Shown here piece after piece: positions 42,584 through 50,720 of a stretch of 64,000 nucleotides of DNA. Within the stretch, counting starts at the first letter, position 1. Every line of letters begins with the position of its first letter. The stretch lies in NCBI GenBank assembly GCA_046329515.1, contig JAXLUM010000003.1, positions 248,001 to 312,000 of the forward strand, given 5' to 3'. The position numbers and the translations under genes are program-made. The stretch comes from Bog-950 sp046329515 (GTDB lineage: Bacteria > Bacteroidota > Bacteroidia > Chitinophagales > LD1). The notes under the pieces were generated by a model. That model was not told the DNA's origin and searched no databases. It saw only the letters and a program-made list of their open reading frames with translations.

Positions 42584-44401
42584 TTGAGTAAAAGCAATAA
42601 AACCACAGTAGTGCAAAGCGATAGTTTTTTGTTGCAAAACACCGGCCAGGAATGGGTAGCCATTCTTAAGGGGCTTATAAGCGAGCGCAGCGATGACTTT
42701 AAGCCTGTGGCTGAAAACTATTACGATAAGGCAAAGGAGGAGGGCGATAAGGTGCTGATGAGCGAAATACGCCTACAGCAGTGCGTTTACGATAACCACA
42801 TAAGCAGCCGCTACGAAGATTCAAACAGCTATGCGTTTGAATGCCTTGATTTAGCACGCGAAACAGGTAATGCCAGCATGGAAGCCAATGCCCTGCGCAT
42901 GATTGGCGTTAACTTCAACTTTTTAGGGGAACTGAGTAAAGCGCGCGAGGCCTATGATGAGGGCGTGCGCATTTTAGAATTGCGCGATAACCTTACGGAT
43001 GGCGATAAGGCTATACTGGCGGGTTTGTATTTCAATATTGTAACGCTGTACCGCGATAGTGATTTAGATGAAGGGCGCCTGCAATACATTGATAAGGCCT
43101 ACAATTTATTTTCAGAAACAGGTAACCGCCAGGGGGTGGCGCGCTGTTATATATCGTATGCTAATAACTACCCCGGCATAAAGGGTACGCATGCCGCCAT
43201 TGAATACCAGCAGAAGGCGCAACACATTTTTAAAGAAATAGGAGATAACCGCGGGCGCGGCAATTGTCTTGTAAATATGGGTTTTCTGCTTTGCGATATA
43301 GAAGCAAAGTATGAAGAAGGTATGGCCATGTTGCAGGAGGGCATAGAACTGCTTTCAAAATCGGGCAGCTCGTTTTATGTAATAAACGGCTACTTTAATA
43401 TGGTGTGCGCTTTGCGCATACAGGGCCGCTACGACGAAGCTGTTACCTATTTGAAAAAGATAGAAGAGGCTACGAATAACTCTCAATCGCGAATGAATAA
43501 GGCCAACCTTTACGAGGAATGGGCCAACGTTTTAGAAATGAAGGGTGACTTTAAAGAGGCCCTTAGCTACTACAAAAAATATAAATCGGAGAAAGCGAAA
43601 ACCTACCAGTTTGATAAATCATCTGCTGTTTCCGATGTGCGCATGAGCTTTGAACTGGAAGAGCGCAAGAAAGAAGCGCAGGCCTTGAAGAAGAAAAACC
43701 TGGAAGTAGAGGCTTATGCGCGTAAGCTTGAGATAAGCAACTTTGAGTTGAAGCAGTTTGCCCATGTGGCTTCGCACGATTTAAAGGAGCCCTTGCGTAT
43801 GGTAAGCCTGTACATGCAGCTATTAGAGAAGCACGCAGCCGGCAAACTGGATAAGGAGGAAATAGAATACCTGTACTTTGCGCGCGAAGGGGCAAACCGC
43901 ATGTACAACCTTATTGAAAGCCTTTTGGCGCTTTCAAACATTAACCCCGAAGTGCATAAAGAGGAAGTGGACCTGAATAAAGTTTACCAGGAAACCATTG
44001 AGTTTTTGCAGCCGGAGATTGACAGGAAACAAATGAAAATTAACTGCACAGCATTGCCAAAAGTTAAGGCCAACAAAACACAAATGTTGCAGTTGTTCGA
44101 AAACCTTATAGCCAACGCTATTAAGTATAACAATTCAGCAAAGCCCGTTTTAGATATAAGCAGCTTACGCAGCGATAGCAGTTTTTATTTCAGCTTTTGC
44201 GATAACGGCATAGGCATAAAAGAGAAGTACCGCCAAAAAGTATTCGAAGTTTTTCAACGCTTGCATTCGCGTAATGAGTATTCAGGAACAGGCATTGGGC
44301 TTACGGTTTGTAAAAAGATAGTAGAACACCTGCAGGGCCGTATATGGATTGAAGACGGTAAGGACGGTGGAAGTTGCTTTAAGTTTACTATACCGGTTTA
44401 A
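42584..44401 (+). CDS. cytoplasmic TPR sensor histidine kinase
   Basis: 605 residues from a TTG start; the next in-frame Met is 58 residues in. No membrane helix. Residues ~60-345 are TPR-like repeats (ETGNASMEANALRMIGVNFN, EIGDNRGRGNCLVNMGFLL), then a coiled coil (EERKKEAQALKKKNLEVEAY), HisKA with the phospho-His in FAHVASHDLKEPLRM (about 397), and HATPase_c with NLIANAIKYNNSA and GTGIGLTVCKKIVEHLQG. No response regulator lies nearby. Related C-terminal half to the kinase at 47378. It converges with the next gene with no spacer. Confidence 0.87.
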   Translation: MSKSNKTTVVQSDSFLLQNTGQEWVAILKGLISERSDDFKPVAENYYDKAKEEGDKVLMSEIRLQQCVYDNHISSRYEDSNSYAFECLDLARETGNASMEANALRMIGVNFNFLGELSKAREAYDEGVRILELRDNLTDGDKAILAGLYFNIVTLYRDSDLDEGRLQYIDKAYNLFSETGNRQGVARCYISYANNYPGIKGTHAAIEYQQKAQHIFKEIGDNRGRGNCLVNMGFLLCDIEAKYEEGMAMLQEGIELLSKSGSSFYVINGYFNMVCALRIQGRYDEAVTYLKKIEEATNNSQSRMNKANLYEEWANVLEMKGDFKEALSYYKKYKSEKAKTYQFDKSSAVSDVRMSFELEERKKEAQALKKKNLEVEAYARKLEISNFELKQFAHVASHDLKEPLRMVSLYMQLLEKHAAGKLDKEEIEYLYFAREGANRMYNLIESLLALSNINPEVHKEEVDLNKVYQETIEFLQPEIDRKQMKINCTALPKVKANKTQMLQLFENLIANAIKYNNSAKPVLDISSLRSDSSFYFSFCDNGIGIKEKYRQKVFEVFQRLHSRNEYSGTGIGLTVCKKIVEHLQGRIWIEDGKDGGSCFKFTIPV

Positions 44402-44980
44402 CTACCTAACAAAGTTTATTTTAACCGCAGCGCGCATCAACTCTATTTCGCGCCTATCCTTGGTAAACATTGTACTAATAAGCACCAGGTAAAGGGCAGG
44501 CATATTCCCTTCTATTATTTCCTGCTTTTTATCGGATATAAAGCTGAGCGTTTTTAAATGCCGCTTGCACACAAAGCCGCTGTCGGTTTGTATTACTTTA
44601 TTAAAGCTGTGGCTGGTTAAACTATCGTAATACCAATAATTGGGGGCGTTATCAGAAATGGTAATAGTGCTATCGCGGTTAAAGGCAGCTTCGGTTAAGC
44701 CGGTGGTGGCAAAGCCTATTAAATCCTCTTTCTTTTTGTTGCTTTTCTTTTTGGTAACGGGCCCATAGGTAAACGGTTCAAGCGAAGCATTGATGAACAC
44801 GCCCATAGGAGAGGGGAAAAACAAAACCAAATCGAATGGGGCTGATTGCAACGTTACTTCGTTTTTTACTATATCGTAACGCTTGCCGTTTTGCTCAAGG
44901 TAAATTCCAAAGCGGCCGTTTTGTGCCTGTAAGGTAAAGGCGCTTATGAGTAAAAAAAGAAAGCAGCTATAGCGTTTCAT
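44402..44980 (-). CDS. hypothetical secreted protein
   Basis: 192 residues from an ATG at 44980 giving a signal peptide (MKRYSCFLFLLISAFTLQAQ); a start three codons earlier exists. The mature part is beta-rich: NGRFGIYLEQNGKRYDIVKN, FDLVLFFPSPMGVFINAS and a Lys-rich linker (KKKSNKKKEDL). No family recognised. Its stop abuts that of the TPR kinase on the other strand. Confidence 0.62.
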   Translation of the reverse strand: MKRYSCFLFLLISAFTLQAQNGRFGIYLEQNGKRYDIVKNEVTLQSAPFDLVLFFPSPMGVFINASLEPFTYGPVTKKKSNKKKEDLIGFATTGLTEAAFNRDSTITISDNAPNYWYYDSLTSHSFNKVIQTDSGFVCKRHLKTLSFISDKKQEIIEGNMPALYLVLISTMFTKDRREIELMRAAVKINFVR

Positions 44981-44994
44981 TAAAAGCAAAGTAA

Positions 44995-45019
44995 TAAAAA
45001 AGGGCGGTTGCCCGCCCTT
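44995..45019 (-). terminator. intrinsic terminator after the sigma-linked gene
   Basis: Minus-strand AAGGGCGG-GCAA-CCGCCCTT followed by T-run (plus-strand A up to 45000). It ends the sigma-factor transcript just 8 bp after the 118-residue gene. Confidence 0.85.
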
Positions 45020-45027
45020 ACTATAAA

Positions 45028-45384
45028 TCAGCTTTCCGTGCGTTCTACTTTTACTTCAACACGGCCCCAGCGGCTTTTACAGCGCTCGGCAAATTCGTGT
45101 TTAAATTTATCGCGTTCGTCGGGGCTCATGCTTTCCCATTTGGCGCGCCAGTAGCGTTTCTGCCCCCAGCCTCCACCATCAGCTTTTACCCTTATACCGC
45201 CTAAAAGTATTTTGCTAAGTATTACCATGCCTATTGCCATTCTGAAATCTACCAGCGGTAGTTTAAACAGGTAAGGCATAATCCAGTTCCATAAATACAT
45301 GGTAACATAACCGAACAGCACTATGCCTAAGGCAAACAACAGGAAGCCTGCAATGCCACGCCAAATCCAAAACATTGGTTTCAT
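45028..45384 (-). CDS. small membrane protein encoded after ECF sigma factor
   Basis: 118 residues with two hydrophobic helices (FWIWRGIAGFLLFALGIVLF and MAIGMVILSKILLGG) and a cytoplasmic-looking charged tail (MSPDERDKFKHEFAERCKSR). It follows the sigma gene by 9 bp, so it could be a regulator or target of it. It does not look like a classical FecR or zinc anti-sigma factor. The helical S-P-D-E-R-D-K-F tail resembles motifs found in proteins beside Bacteroidota ECF sigma genes. Confidence 0.65.
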   Translation of the reverse strand: MKPMFWIWRGIAGFLLFALGIVLFGYVTMYLWNWIMPYLFKLPLVDFRMAIGMVILSKILLGGIRVKADGGGWGQKRYWRAKWESMSPDERDKFKHEFAERCKSRWGRVEVKVERTES

Positions 45385-45393
45385 ACTACTGTT

Positions 45394-45957
45394 TTAGGTG
45401 TTAAATAAATCGTTGTATAAATTCTGTAAACGTTCCCGTAAATACAGCACCGCATATCTCTTACGCGAAAGCAGCGTGTTTACATTAGCCCCGGTTATCT
45501 CACTAATTTCCTGGAAGCTTTTATCCTCCAGTTCATGCATAATGTAAACCTCGCGTTGTTCTTTCGGCAATTCTTCCAGGGCCTGTACTAAACCCTGCAT
45601 AATAGCTTCACGCATCATTTCCGTTTCCGGAGAGTTGGTGTTTGAAGGAAGAAAGTCAGAAATATCCAGTCTGTCGCCATCATCGCCGGCGCGTACGCTA
45701 AAGTGCTCTTCCAGCGAATCAGGCTTCTTCTTACGGTAACGGTCGGTGATTTTATTACGCGCCACCGTAAACAGCCATGAAGCGATCTGTTCAACGGGCT
45801 TCATGAGGCGGTAAGTATTCACCAGTTCATAGAAGACATCCTGTAATACATCCTCGGCATCTTCCTGGGTAGGAACACGCTTACGGATAAATTCAAGCAA
45901 ACGCCTGCGCTCCTTCTGCACAATTTGACTCAGGGACTCGTTTTGGGCGTCTGCCAT
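45394..45957 (-). CDS. ECF RNA polymerase sigma factor
   Basis: 187 residues from the ATG at 45957 (MADAQNESLSQIVQKER); an ATG at 45978 is equally readable. Region 2: ERRRLLEFIRKRVPTQEDAE, VLQDVFYELVNTYRLM and IASWLFTVARNKITDRYRKK. Region 4: LEELPKEQREVYIMHELEDK, then SFQEISEITGANVNTLLSRK. Probably recognises its own promoter class; targets unknown. A -7-like TATCTTTG box lies at 46040-46047 on the minus strand. Confidence 0.88.
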   Translation of the reverse strand: MADAQNESLSQIVQKERRRLLEFIRKRVPTQEDAEDVLQDVFYELVNTYRLMKPVEQIASWLFTVARNKITDRYRKKKPDSLEEHFSVRAGDDGDRLDISDFLPSNTNSPETEMMREAIMQGLVQALEELPKEQREVYIMHELEDKSFQEISEITGANVNTLLSRKRYAVLYLRERLQNLYNDLFNT

Positions 45958-46039
45958 TGTTATACCAAGGTTAACCATTTTGCTCGTCAGTATGAGGTTA
46001 TAAGACGAGGGGCTGAGGTGAATATTTTAATTACCGGAC

Positions 46040-46047
46040 CAAAGATA
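46040..46047 (-). promoter_or_regulatory. -7 box upstream of the ECF sigma gene
   Basis: Minus-strand TATCTTTG, an exact TAnnTTTG match, ~80 bp before the start. No clear TTG at the expected spacing. Confidence 0.45.
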
Positions 46048-46148
46048 GCGATTCAAAGGCCTGAAACGTTAAAAATAGCCCCGAAGTGCCTGAAATTGAA
46101 GGTTAAATGCCAAGACCGGCAGTTTCAAAACTGCTTCTATCAATGCGC

Positions 46149-47327
46149 CTACTGCAAAAATATACCGCTGTTTTGGCGGATGTTGGAAGTCATACGTTGC
46201 TTTACCAGGTTGTTGGCATCCATTATCATATTTAAGTCCGGCGGAAAGGGCATAAAGCGTCCACCGGTGCGGGCTTTGCTTTCCTTACTTAGCGCACGGG
46301 GGTCGCCTTTAAAGGTGGCAAAGTAGTTTTCAAAATTTACGCTTTCAGCAAAGGGTACTGTTTTAAGGTGCGATTGATTACTGTTATTGATAAACTCATA
46401 CTCACCTGCCACCAGGCACGATTTTAATTGCTGCGTTTCGCGCACGGTGGCATATACGGTAACCATCTTAGCCACCTTAATATCATTACCGGCAGTATCC
46501 TTCAGCACATTTCCCTTTTTATCGTAGCTGTAAATCCACCCATCCTGAAAAGTTGCTTTGTCTTTGTATTCGCGCTCGCTTATACGTTCAGGTGTAACGT
46601 CAACCTTCTGCAGTTTTACGTTTACCTTAAAATCAGCAGGGGGGGGTGAGGTGGATACAAACTGCACCCATTGGCTGTTTAAGTCTGCCGTATTTATTTT
46701 GGTCAGCTCTTTTTCAAAATCTTCAGGCAATACTACACGCGCTTCGTTGGTCATGGCAATTTGCACATATACTTTTCCCTTTTCCTGGCATTCGTTTAAT
46801 AATTGTTTGCTGTCCTTGTATTCTCCGCTAATGCTGTTCAGGTCATAAAGCTTGTTGTAAGCTTCGCGGTAATTCACTTTCGTTTTGCTTTCCATCAGCT
46901 TTGCGGCACTGCTGTATAAAAACTCCGAGGTTTTGTTTTTAGCATCTGCCAACTCTTGCTCAATATTTACCAGCTTAATATCTGCCTCGCGGAATTCCTT
47001 CTTAATAAACAGCGGCAAAAGCGGTTTAACCAGCTCCTTGCGGTAGCGTATATTTTCATAATAATTGTAAATGGTTTGCCAGTTGGCCGGATTTCCTTCC
47101 CGTTTCAATTGGTTAATAAGGTCAAGGTCGCGCTGGTTGGCCGCCTTAAAGGCCTGCTCTAAAACCAGTATTTCTTTTTGCCTGTTTTTATTGCCGCGCA
47201 GCTTGTATGCGGCTGAGTTTACGGCGTTATCGTAATCGCCCCGTTTTAAGTAACCTTTACTAGGCGAACAGCCATAGGGCAAAGCTATAATGAGAAAAAA
47301 TAGGAGAGTGTTAATGTAACTTTTCAT
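46149..47327 (-). CDS. hypothetical lipoprotein, helical repeat type
   Basis: 392 residues from the ATG at 47327, which gives a lipoprotein signal (LFFLIIALPYGCSPSKG). N-terminal ~190 residues are TPR-like helices (KGYLKRGDYDNAVNSAAYKL, VNYREAYNKLYDLNSISG). The C-terminal half has beta content and a repeated FENYFATFKGDPRAL stretch near the end. I have seen proteins of this layout only in Bacteroidota and know no function. Divergent from the membrane kinase gene (50-bp gap). Confidence 0.65.
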   Translation of the reverse strand: MKSYINTLLFFLIIALPYGCSPSKGYLKRGDYDNAVNSAAYKLRGNKNRQKEILVLEQAFKAANQRDLDLINQLKREGNPANWQTIYNYYENIRYRKELVKPLLPLFIKKEFREADIKLVNIEQELADAKNKTSEFLYSSAAKLMESKTKVNYREAYNKLYDLNSISGEYKDSKQLLNECQEKGKVYVQIAMTNEARVVLPEDFEKELTKINTADLNSQWVQFVSTSPPPADFKVNVKLQKVDVTPERISEREYKDKATFQDGWIYSYDKKGNVLKDTAGNDIKVAKMVTVYATVRETQQLKSCLVAGEYEFINNSNQSHLKTVPFAESVNFENYFATFKGDPRALSKESKARTGGRFMPFPPDLNMIMDANNLVKQRMTSNIRQNSGIFLQ

Positions 47328-47377
47328 AACCTTCTGATGTAAAATGTATATTTTCAATATCGTGCCAAATTAATTGG

Positions 47378-48772
47378 ATGGCTGTATTTTACGATAATTC
47401 AACTGAATTGTCTATCAAGAATGATGAAAAAGAGTTTGAGGAGAAGGTTCGCGATAACGAAATGAACCCTGTCCTCTCTGTGTACATGGGTTTGCTTAAC
47501 CTGGGTACGCAGCATGTAGACCATCATAATCAGCAGAAGTATATACGCCTTTGCAATTTTGTGGCCCTGCTCACCTTTTTTGGTTCCCTTGTTTATGTAG
47601 GTTTCGGCATATTTTGGGATAGCTTGTATTGGCTGGCCGTAATGGCTTCGTTAAGCCTTACCAGTGTAGGCGTACTGGTGCTTAATGCTTTTGGTAAAAC
47701 TAATTTAAGCCGGTTTACCTATATACTAGTGGTAAACTCTCTGGTGTTTTTAAATGCACTGTTTATTGGCCCGCAGGCGCAGGCAGAGTTTTTCTTTATG
47801 GTGGCGGTTATCATTCCCTTCCTGATTTATGATTTGAAGGAAACAGCCATGATAGTTTTTGGGGTTATACTACCCATAATTCTTATATACGCCTTTGACT
47901 TTGTAAGCCCACTGTTTACCGCATATAATCTTACAATACCCCAGCAGTTATTGCTGGAGCGCACCGGTATTTTAATGCAGATAACTATGGCCATTACCGC
48001 CGTTTACCAATTGGTGCACCTAAACAAAAAAACCGAGCAGGAGCTGGAAGCCAGCAATGCGCAAATGGTTTTACAAACGGCAGAACTGAAGCGCAGCAAT
48101 AATGACCTTGAGCAGTTTGCTTACATTATATCACACGATTTAAAAGCACCCGTACGTAACATCAGTAGTTTTATGAATTTGCTGGTGAATAAGTATACGC
48201 AGGATTTAAGCCCCGAGGCGCGCGAGTTTGTAGGCTATAGCCATACCGGTGCCAAGCGTTTAGAGCGCCTTATTGACGATGTGCTGGCCTATTGCCGTAT
48301 AGGCACAAACCTGCCTAAACCCGTGCCGGTTAACGTAAATGATATTATTAATACCATCCGTTTTGAATTGCGCGATAAATTAAGCGCCATAAACGGAAGT
48401 ATTAGTATCAATCGTGATTTACCTGTGGTTAGCAATGTACATGCTTCGTTAATGTATCACGTGTTTCAAAACTTAATAAGCAACGGTTTAAAATTCAATA
48501 AAAGCGATAAGCCGCAAATTGATGTTAGCTGGACCAACTCTTTAAACTACTACACCTTTACTATACACGATAACGGTATTGGTATTTCAAAAGAATATTC
48601 CACTACTATATTTCAAATGTTCCGCCGCCTGCATAATGATCAGGAGTATGACGGTACAGGTATAGGCCTTGCCATATGCAAGAAAATTGTAGAATACTAC
48701 CATGGTGAGATTTGGTTTGAAAGCGAGGACGGAAAAGGCACTACCTTCTATTTTACAGTGCGTAAGTTTTAA
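47378..48772 (+). CDS. membrane sensor histidine kinase
   Basis: 464 residues. Six hydrophobic helices in the first ~215 residues (IRLCNFVALLTFFGSLVYVG, YILVVNSLVFLNALFI, AMIVFGVILPIILIYAFDFV), a coiled coil (KKTEQELEASNAQMVLQTAE), then HisKA with FAYIISHDLKAPVRNISSF (phospho-His about 253) and HATPase_c with FQNLISNGLKFNKSD and GTGIGLAICKKIVEYYHG. Ligand unknown. No response regulator nearby. The kinase core is similar to that of the TPR kinase at 42584. Confidence 0.88.
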   Translation: MAVFYDNSTELSIKNDEKEFEEKVRDNEMNPVLSVYMGLLNLGTQHVDHHNQQKYIRLCNFVALLTFFGSLVYVGFGIFWDSLYWLAVMASLSLTSVGVLVLNAFGKTNLSRFTYILVVNSLVFLNALFIGPQAQAEFFFMVAVIIPFLIYDLKETAMIVFGVILPIILIYAFDFVSPLFTAYNLTIPQQLLLERTGILMQITMAITAVYQLVHLNKKTEQELEASNAQMVLQTAELKRSNNDLEQFAYIISHDLKAPVRNISSFMNLLVNKYTQDLSPEAREFVGYSHTGAKRLERLIDDVLAYCRIGTNLPKPVPVNVNDIINTIRFELRDKLSAINGSISINRDLPVVSNVHASLMYHVFQNLISNGLKFNKSDKPQIDVSWTNSLNYYTFTIHDNGIGISKEYSTTIFQMFRRLHNDQEYDGTGIGLAICKKIVEYYHGEIWFESEDGKGTTFYFTVRKF

Positions 48773-48937
48773 TTACCGGCACTAATTACCCCTGTTTTTT
48801 ACGATTTACTGCAAAAAGCCCTCATTACCGGGGCTGTTAGCCTTTGTATACTGCCCAATAGGTGAAAGAAAATTGAAAAAGGGTGTAACAAACAAGCCGC
48901 CGCTTGCGTAAAGGAATGGTAACAAAAAGACCGAGTC

Positions 48938-49792
48938 ATGAAAAAAACATTACAAATTATTGTAGCAGCCCTGATGGTGTTAACCGCTGCTAATACTTAC
49001 GCACAGGTAACAGAGGACTTCGAGCCCGTTCCTGGCCACGCCGGAACCGTGAAGGACTATTTAATTTTGCAAAACTGGCAATTCCCCGATTTTGATGTAA
49101 ACCCCGAAGGCACAGTAGCCATTGCAGGTTCACAAAGTATGGGTGCAGGCCCAAGCTATAAGCCGGACCAGTTTACCGGTGTTGTTACTCCGTTTTTAAA
49201 CTTCTCTAACTCAGAAGCTCTGCAGTTTTCATACAAAATTCACCGCCCTTTAAATTCAGGTTGCCGCCGTTGGTTTTTGGTTAACCTGGTTGACCAAAGC
49301 GCTAACGTGATACAGGTAGATAGCGTTGAAATTGACCAACTGGCTACTTCAACATTGGTTTACAACCTTAACATTAGCGGCCATTCAGGAATCTATGCTT
49401 TATACATCAACGTTCGCGGCGATGGTTGCAACGCAAAAATGACCATGGATGATTTCTTCTACAGCGGCAGCAATGCAGGTATTAACCAACCGGCCGGTTT
49501 AGTTATGCAGGCTACAGGAGTAAATAATATTGCAGAAAGCACCAATGTGTTGGCGCTGTATCCAAACCCTTCAAGCAGCAATTTGAACATCCAGCTGAAT
49601 TCAGATAACAGCCAGGATGCACAGGTTGAAATCTACAATGTAAACGGTGCTAAGGTTTATACTAAAGCAACAGAACTGAACGCAGGTGCCAATACACTTA
49701 GCTTAAATGTGGAAACACTGTCAAGCGGTAATTACTTTGTAAGCATCCGCACTAACGATGGTGTTGTAACCAAGCGTTTCGCCAAAATCTAA
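48938..49792 (+). CDS. secreted protein with T9SS type A sorting domain
   Basis: 284 residues. Signal peptide (MKKTLQIIVAALMVLTAANTYAQ), then a jelly-roll 'choice-of-anchor' domain (about 25-180: VTPFLNFSNSEALQFSYKIH, NVRGDGCNAKMTMDDFFYSG). The last ~75 residues form the type A sorting domain (LALYPNPSSSNLNIQL, IYNVNGAKVY, LSSGNYFVSIR, KRFAKI). Exported by the T9SS; the domain suggests polysaccharide or matrix binding. Monocistronic with two terminators behind it. Confidence 0.87.
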   Translation: MKKTLQIIVAALMVLTAANTYAQVTEDFEPVPGHAGTVKDYLILQNWQFPDFDVNPEGTVAIAGSQSMGAGPSYKPDQFTGVVTPFLNFSNSEALQFSYKIHRPLNSGCRRWFLVNLVDQSANVIQVDSVEIDQLATSTLVYNLNISGHSGIYALYINVRGDGCNAKMTMDDFFYSGSNAGINQPAGLVMQATGVNNIAESTNVLALYPNPSSSNLNIQLNSDNSQDAQVEIYNVNGAKVYTKATELNAGANTLSLNVETLSSGNYFVSIRTNDGVVTKRFAKI

Positions 49793-49812
49793 TACAAGCA
49801 ACTTATAACTTA

Positions 49813-49844
49813 AAAAGGGCAGGATAGATATCCGCCCTTTTTTG
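49813..49844 (+). terminator. intrinsic terminator 1 after the T9SS protein
   Basis: AAAAGGGC (49813-49820) and GCCCTTTT (49834-49841), inner GGAT/ATCC, T-run to 49843. Confidence 0.85.
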
Positions 49845-49866
49845 TTTTGCAGACATTCCAGTCATC

Positions 49867-49890
49867 AAGCGGCTTTCGGGCCGCTTTTTT
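49867..49890 (+). terminator. intrinsic terminator 2 (tandem)
   Basis: AAGCGGC (49867-49873), loop TTTCGG, GCCGCTT (49880-49886), T-run to 49890. A second terminator so close behind the first insulates the mraZ region. Confidence 0.82.
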
Positions 49891-50171
49891 AGTGTTGGCA
49901 CCCTGTTAAACGACCCTGATTCACTCTTCACGGCTAAAGCCTCCCACACTTTCCCATCCAAGCCGCTGAAGGCCCAAATTCCTCCCACTTTGCCGGTATA
50001 GCAATGCACATAGGCCCTAAAAAGTGTGTTTGAGCGGTGGAAAGGCGGTGGAAAACGCAATACCTTATGCACATCAGGCGTTAATAATGAAAAAATTACC
50101 ACTTCCTCCCACTACTAAAACCCTTATCCAGTAAGGATTTTAACGCATTTATTGTTTGTTGAAAAATAAAA
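49891..50171. other. gene-free stretch rich in AGTGG motifs on both strands
   Basis: No credible gene. Minus-strand AAAGTGTGGGAG lies at 49941-49953, AAAGTGGGAGG at 49981-49991 and AGTGG-N5-AGTGG at about 50099-50115. The plus strand has AAAGTGTG at 50021 and CGGTGG twice at 50035-50051 (11-bp period). These resemble the phased MraZ sites downstream and may be auxiliary or relic sites. Confidence 0.45.
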
Positions 50172-50206
50172 AGTGTATTTTAGTGGTATTTAGTGGTTGA
50201 AAGTGG
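50172..50206 (+). promoter_or_regulatory. MraZ operator: four AGTGG/T units at exact 10-bp period
   Basis: AGTGT (50172), AGTGG (50182), AGTGG (50192), AGTGG (50202), each followed by 5 spacer bases. Known MraZ sites are direct GTGG[G]-type repeats with 5-bp spacers ahead of mraZ. The array covers the -33 element of the promoter, consistent with autorepression of the division cluster. Confidence 0.78.
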
Positions 50207-50224
50207 GTTCTGGGCTTACATTTG
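50197..50224 (+). promoter_or_regulatory. promoter of mraZ and the division cluster
   Basis: TTG at 50197-50199, 17-bp spacer, TACATTTG at 50217-50224: full consensus match. Expected start of transcription about 20 bp before the mraZ ATG (50250). Confidence 0.75.
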
Positions 50225-50249
50225 TAACCGTTAACGCAAGCAAAAGGAA

Positions 50250-50720
50250 ATGACATTTCGCGGACAGTTTGATTGTACTATGGACGACAAGGGGCGTATT
50301 AAAATGCCTTCGTTGTTACGTAAGCAATTTCCCGCTGAGGATGGCAGCCGTTTTATGCTGGCGAAGGACATTGAAGATTGCCTGGTGATATACCCCATGA
50401 AGACCTGGGAGAAGCAGGAGGCTTTATTGGCTAAACTGAATCCGTTCAGCTTAAAGCATCAACAGTTTATAAATGCTATAACCGTTGGCTTAACTGAAAT
50501 TGAAATGGACAGCGCCGACCGCTTTTTGGTAGGCAAAAGCCTGATGAAGTACCTGGGCAACAGCAAAGAGATAGTGTTGAAAGGAAAGTTTGACCGCATA
50601 CAAGTGTGGGATGCGGCCAAATACGAACAGTATACGCAAGGAAATATTTCAAACATCCAGGGATTGGCTGAAGAAGCTGCTGCCCATTTGGATTCATTGA
50701 ATGAAGAGGGAGGAAAATAA
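50250..50720 (+). CDS. mraZ: transcriptional regulator MraZ
   Basis: 156 residues. Two SpoVT-AbrB-like swapped-hairpin domains: FRGQFDCTMDDKGRIKMPSL and, in the second half, TEIEMDSADRFLVGKSLMKY. Forms ring-shaped oligomers that bind phased direct repeats and control its own operon. First gene of the division cluster; its 3' end overlaps rsmH by 20 bp (start 50701). Confidence 0.94.
   Translation: MTFRGQFDCTMDDKGRIKMPSLLRKQFPAEDGSRFMLAKDIEDCLVIYPMKTWEKQEALLAKLNPFSLKHQQFINAITVGLTEIEMDSADRFLVGKSLMKYLGNSKEIVLKGKFDRIQVWDAAKYEQYTQGNISNIQGLAEEAAAHLDSLNEEGGK

Noticed and set aside
45925..46326. 133-codon plus-strand ORF between the sigma gene and the lipoprotein gene
   Set aside because: Overlaps both minus-strand genes' ends and the sigma promoter region; sequence looks non-coding.
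49803..50102. 99-codon minus-strand ORF upstream of mraZ
   Set aside because: Runs over two terminators and the AGTGG motif field; no protein-like features.
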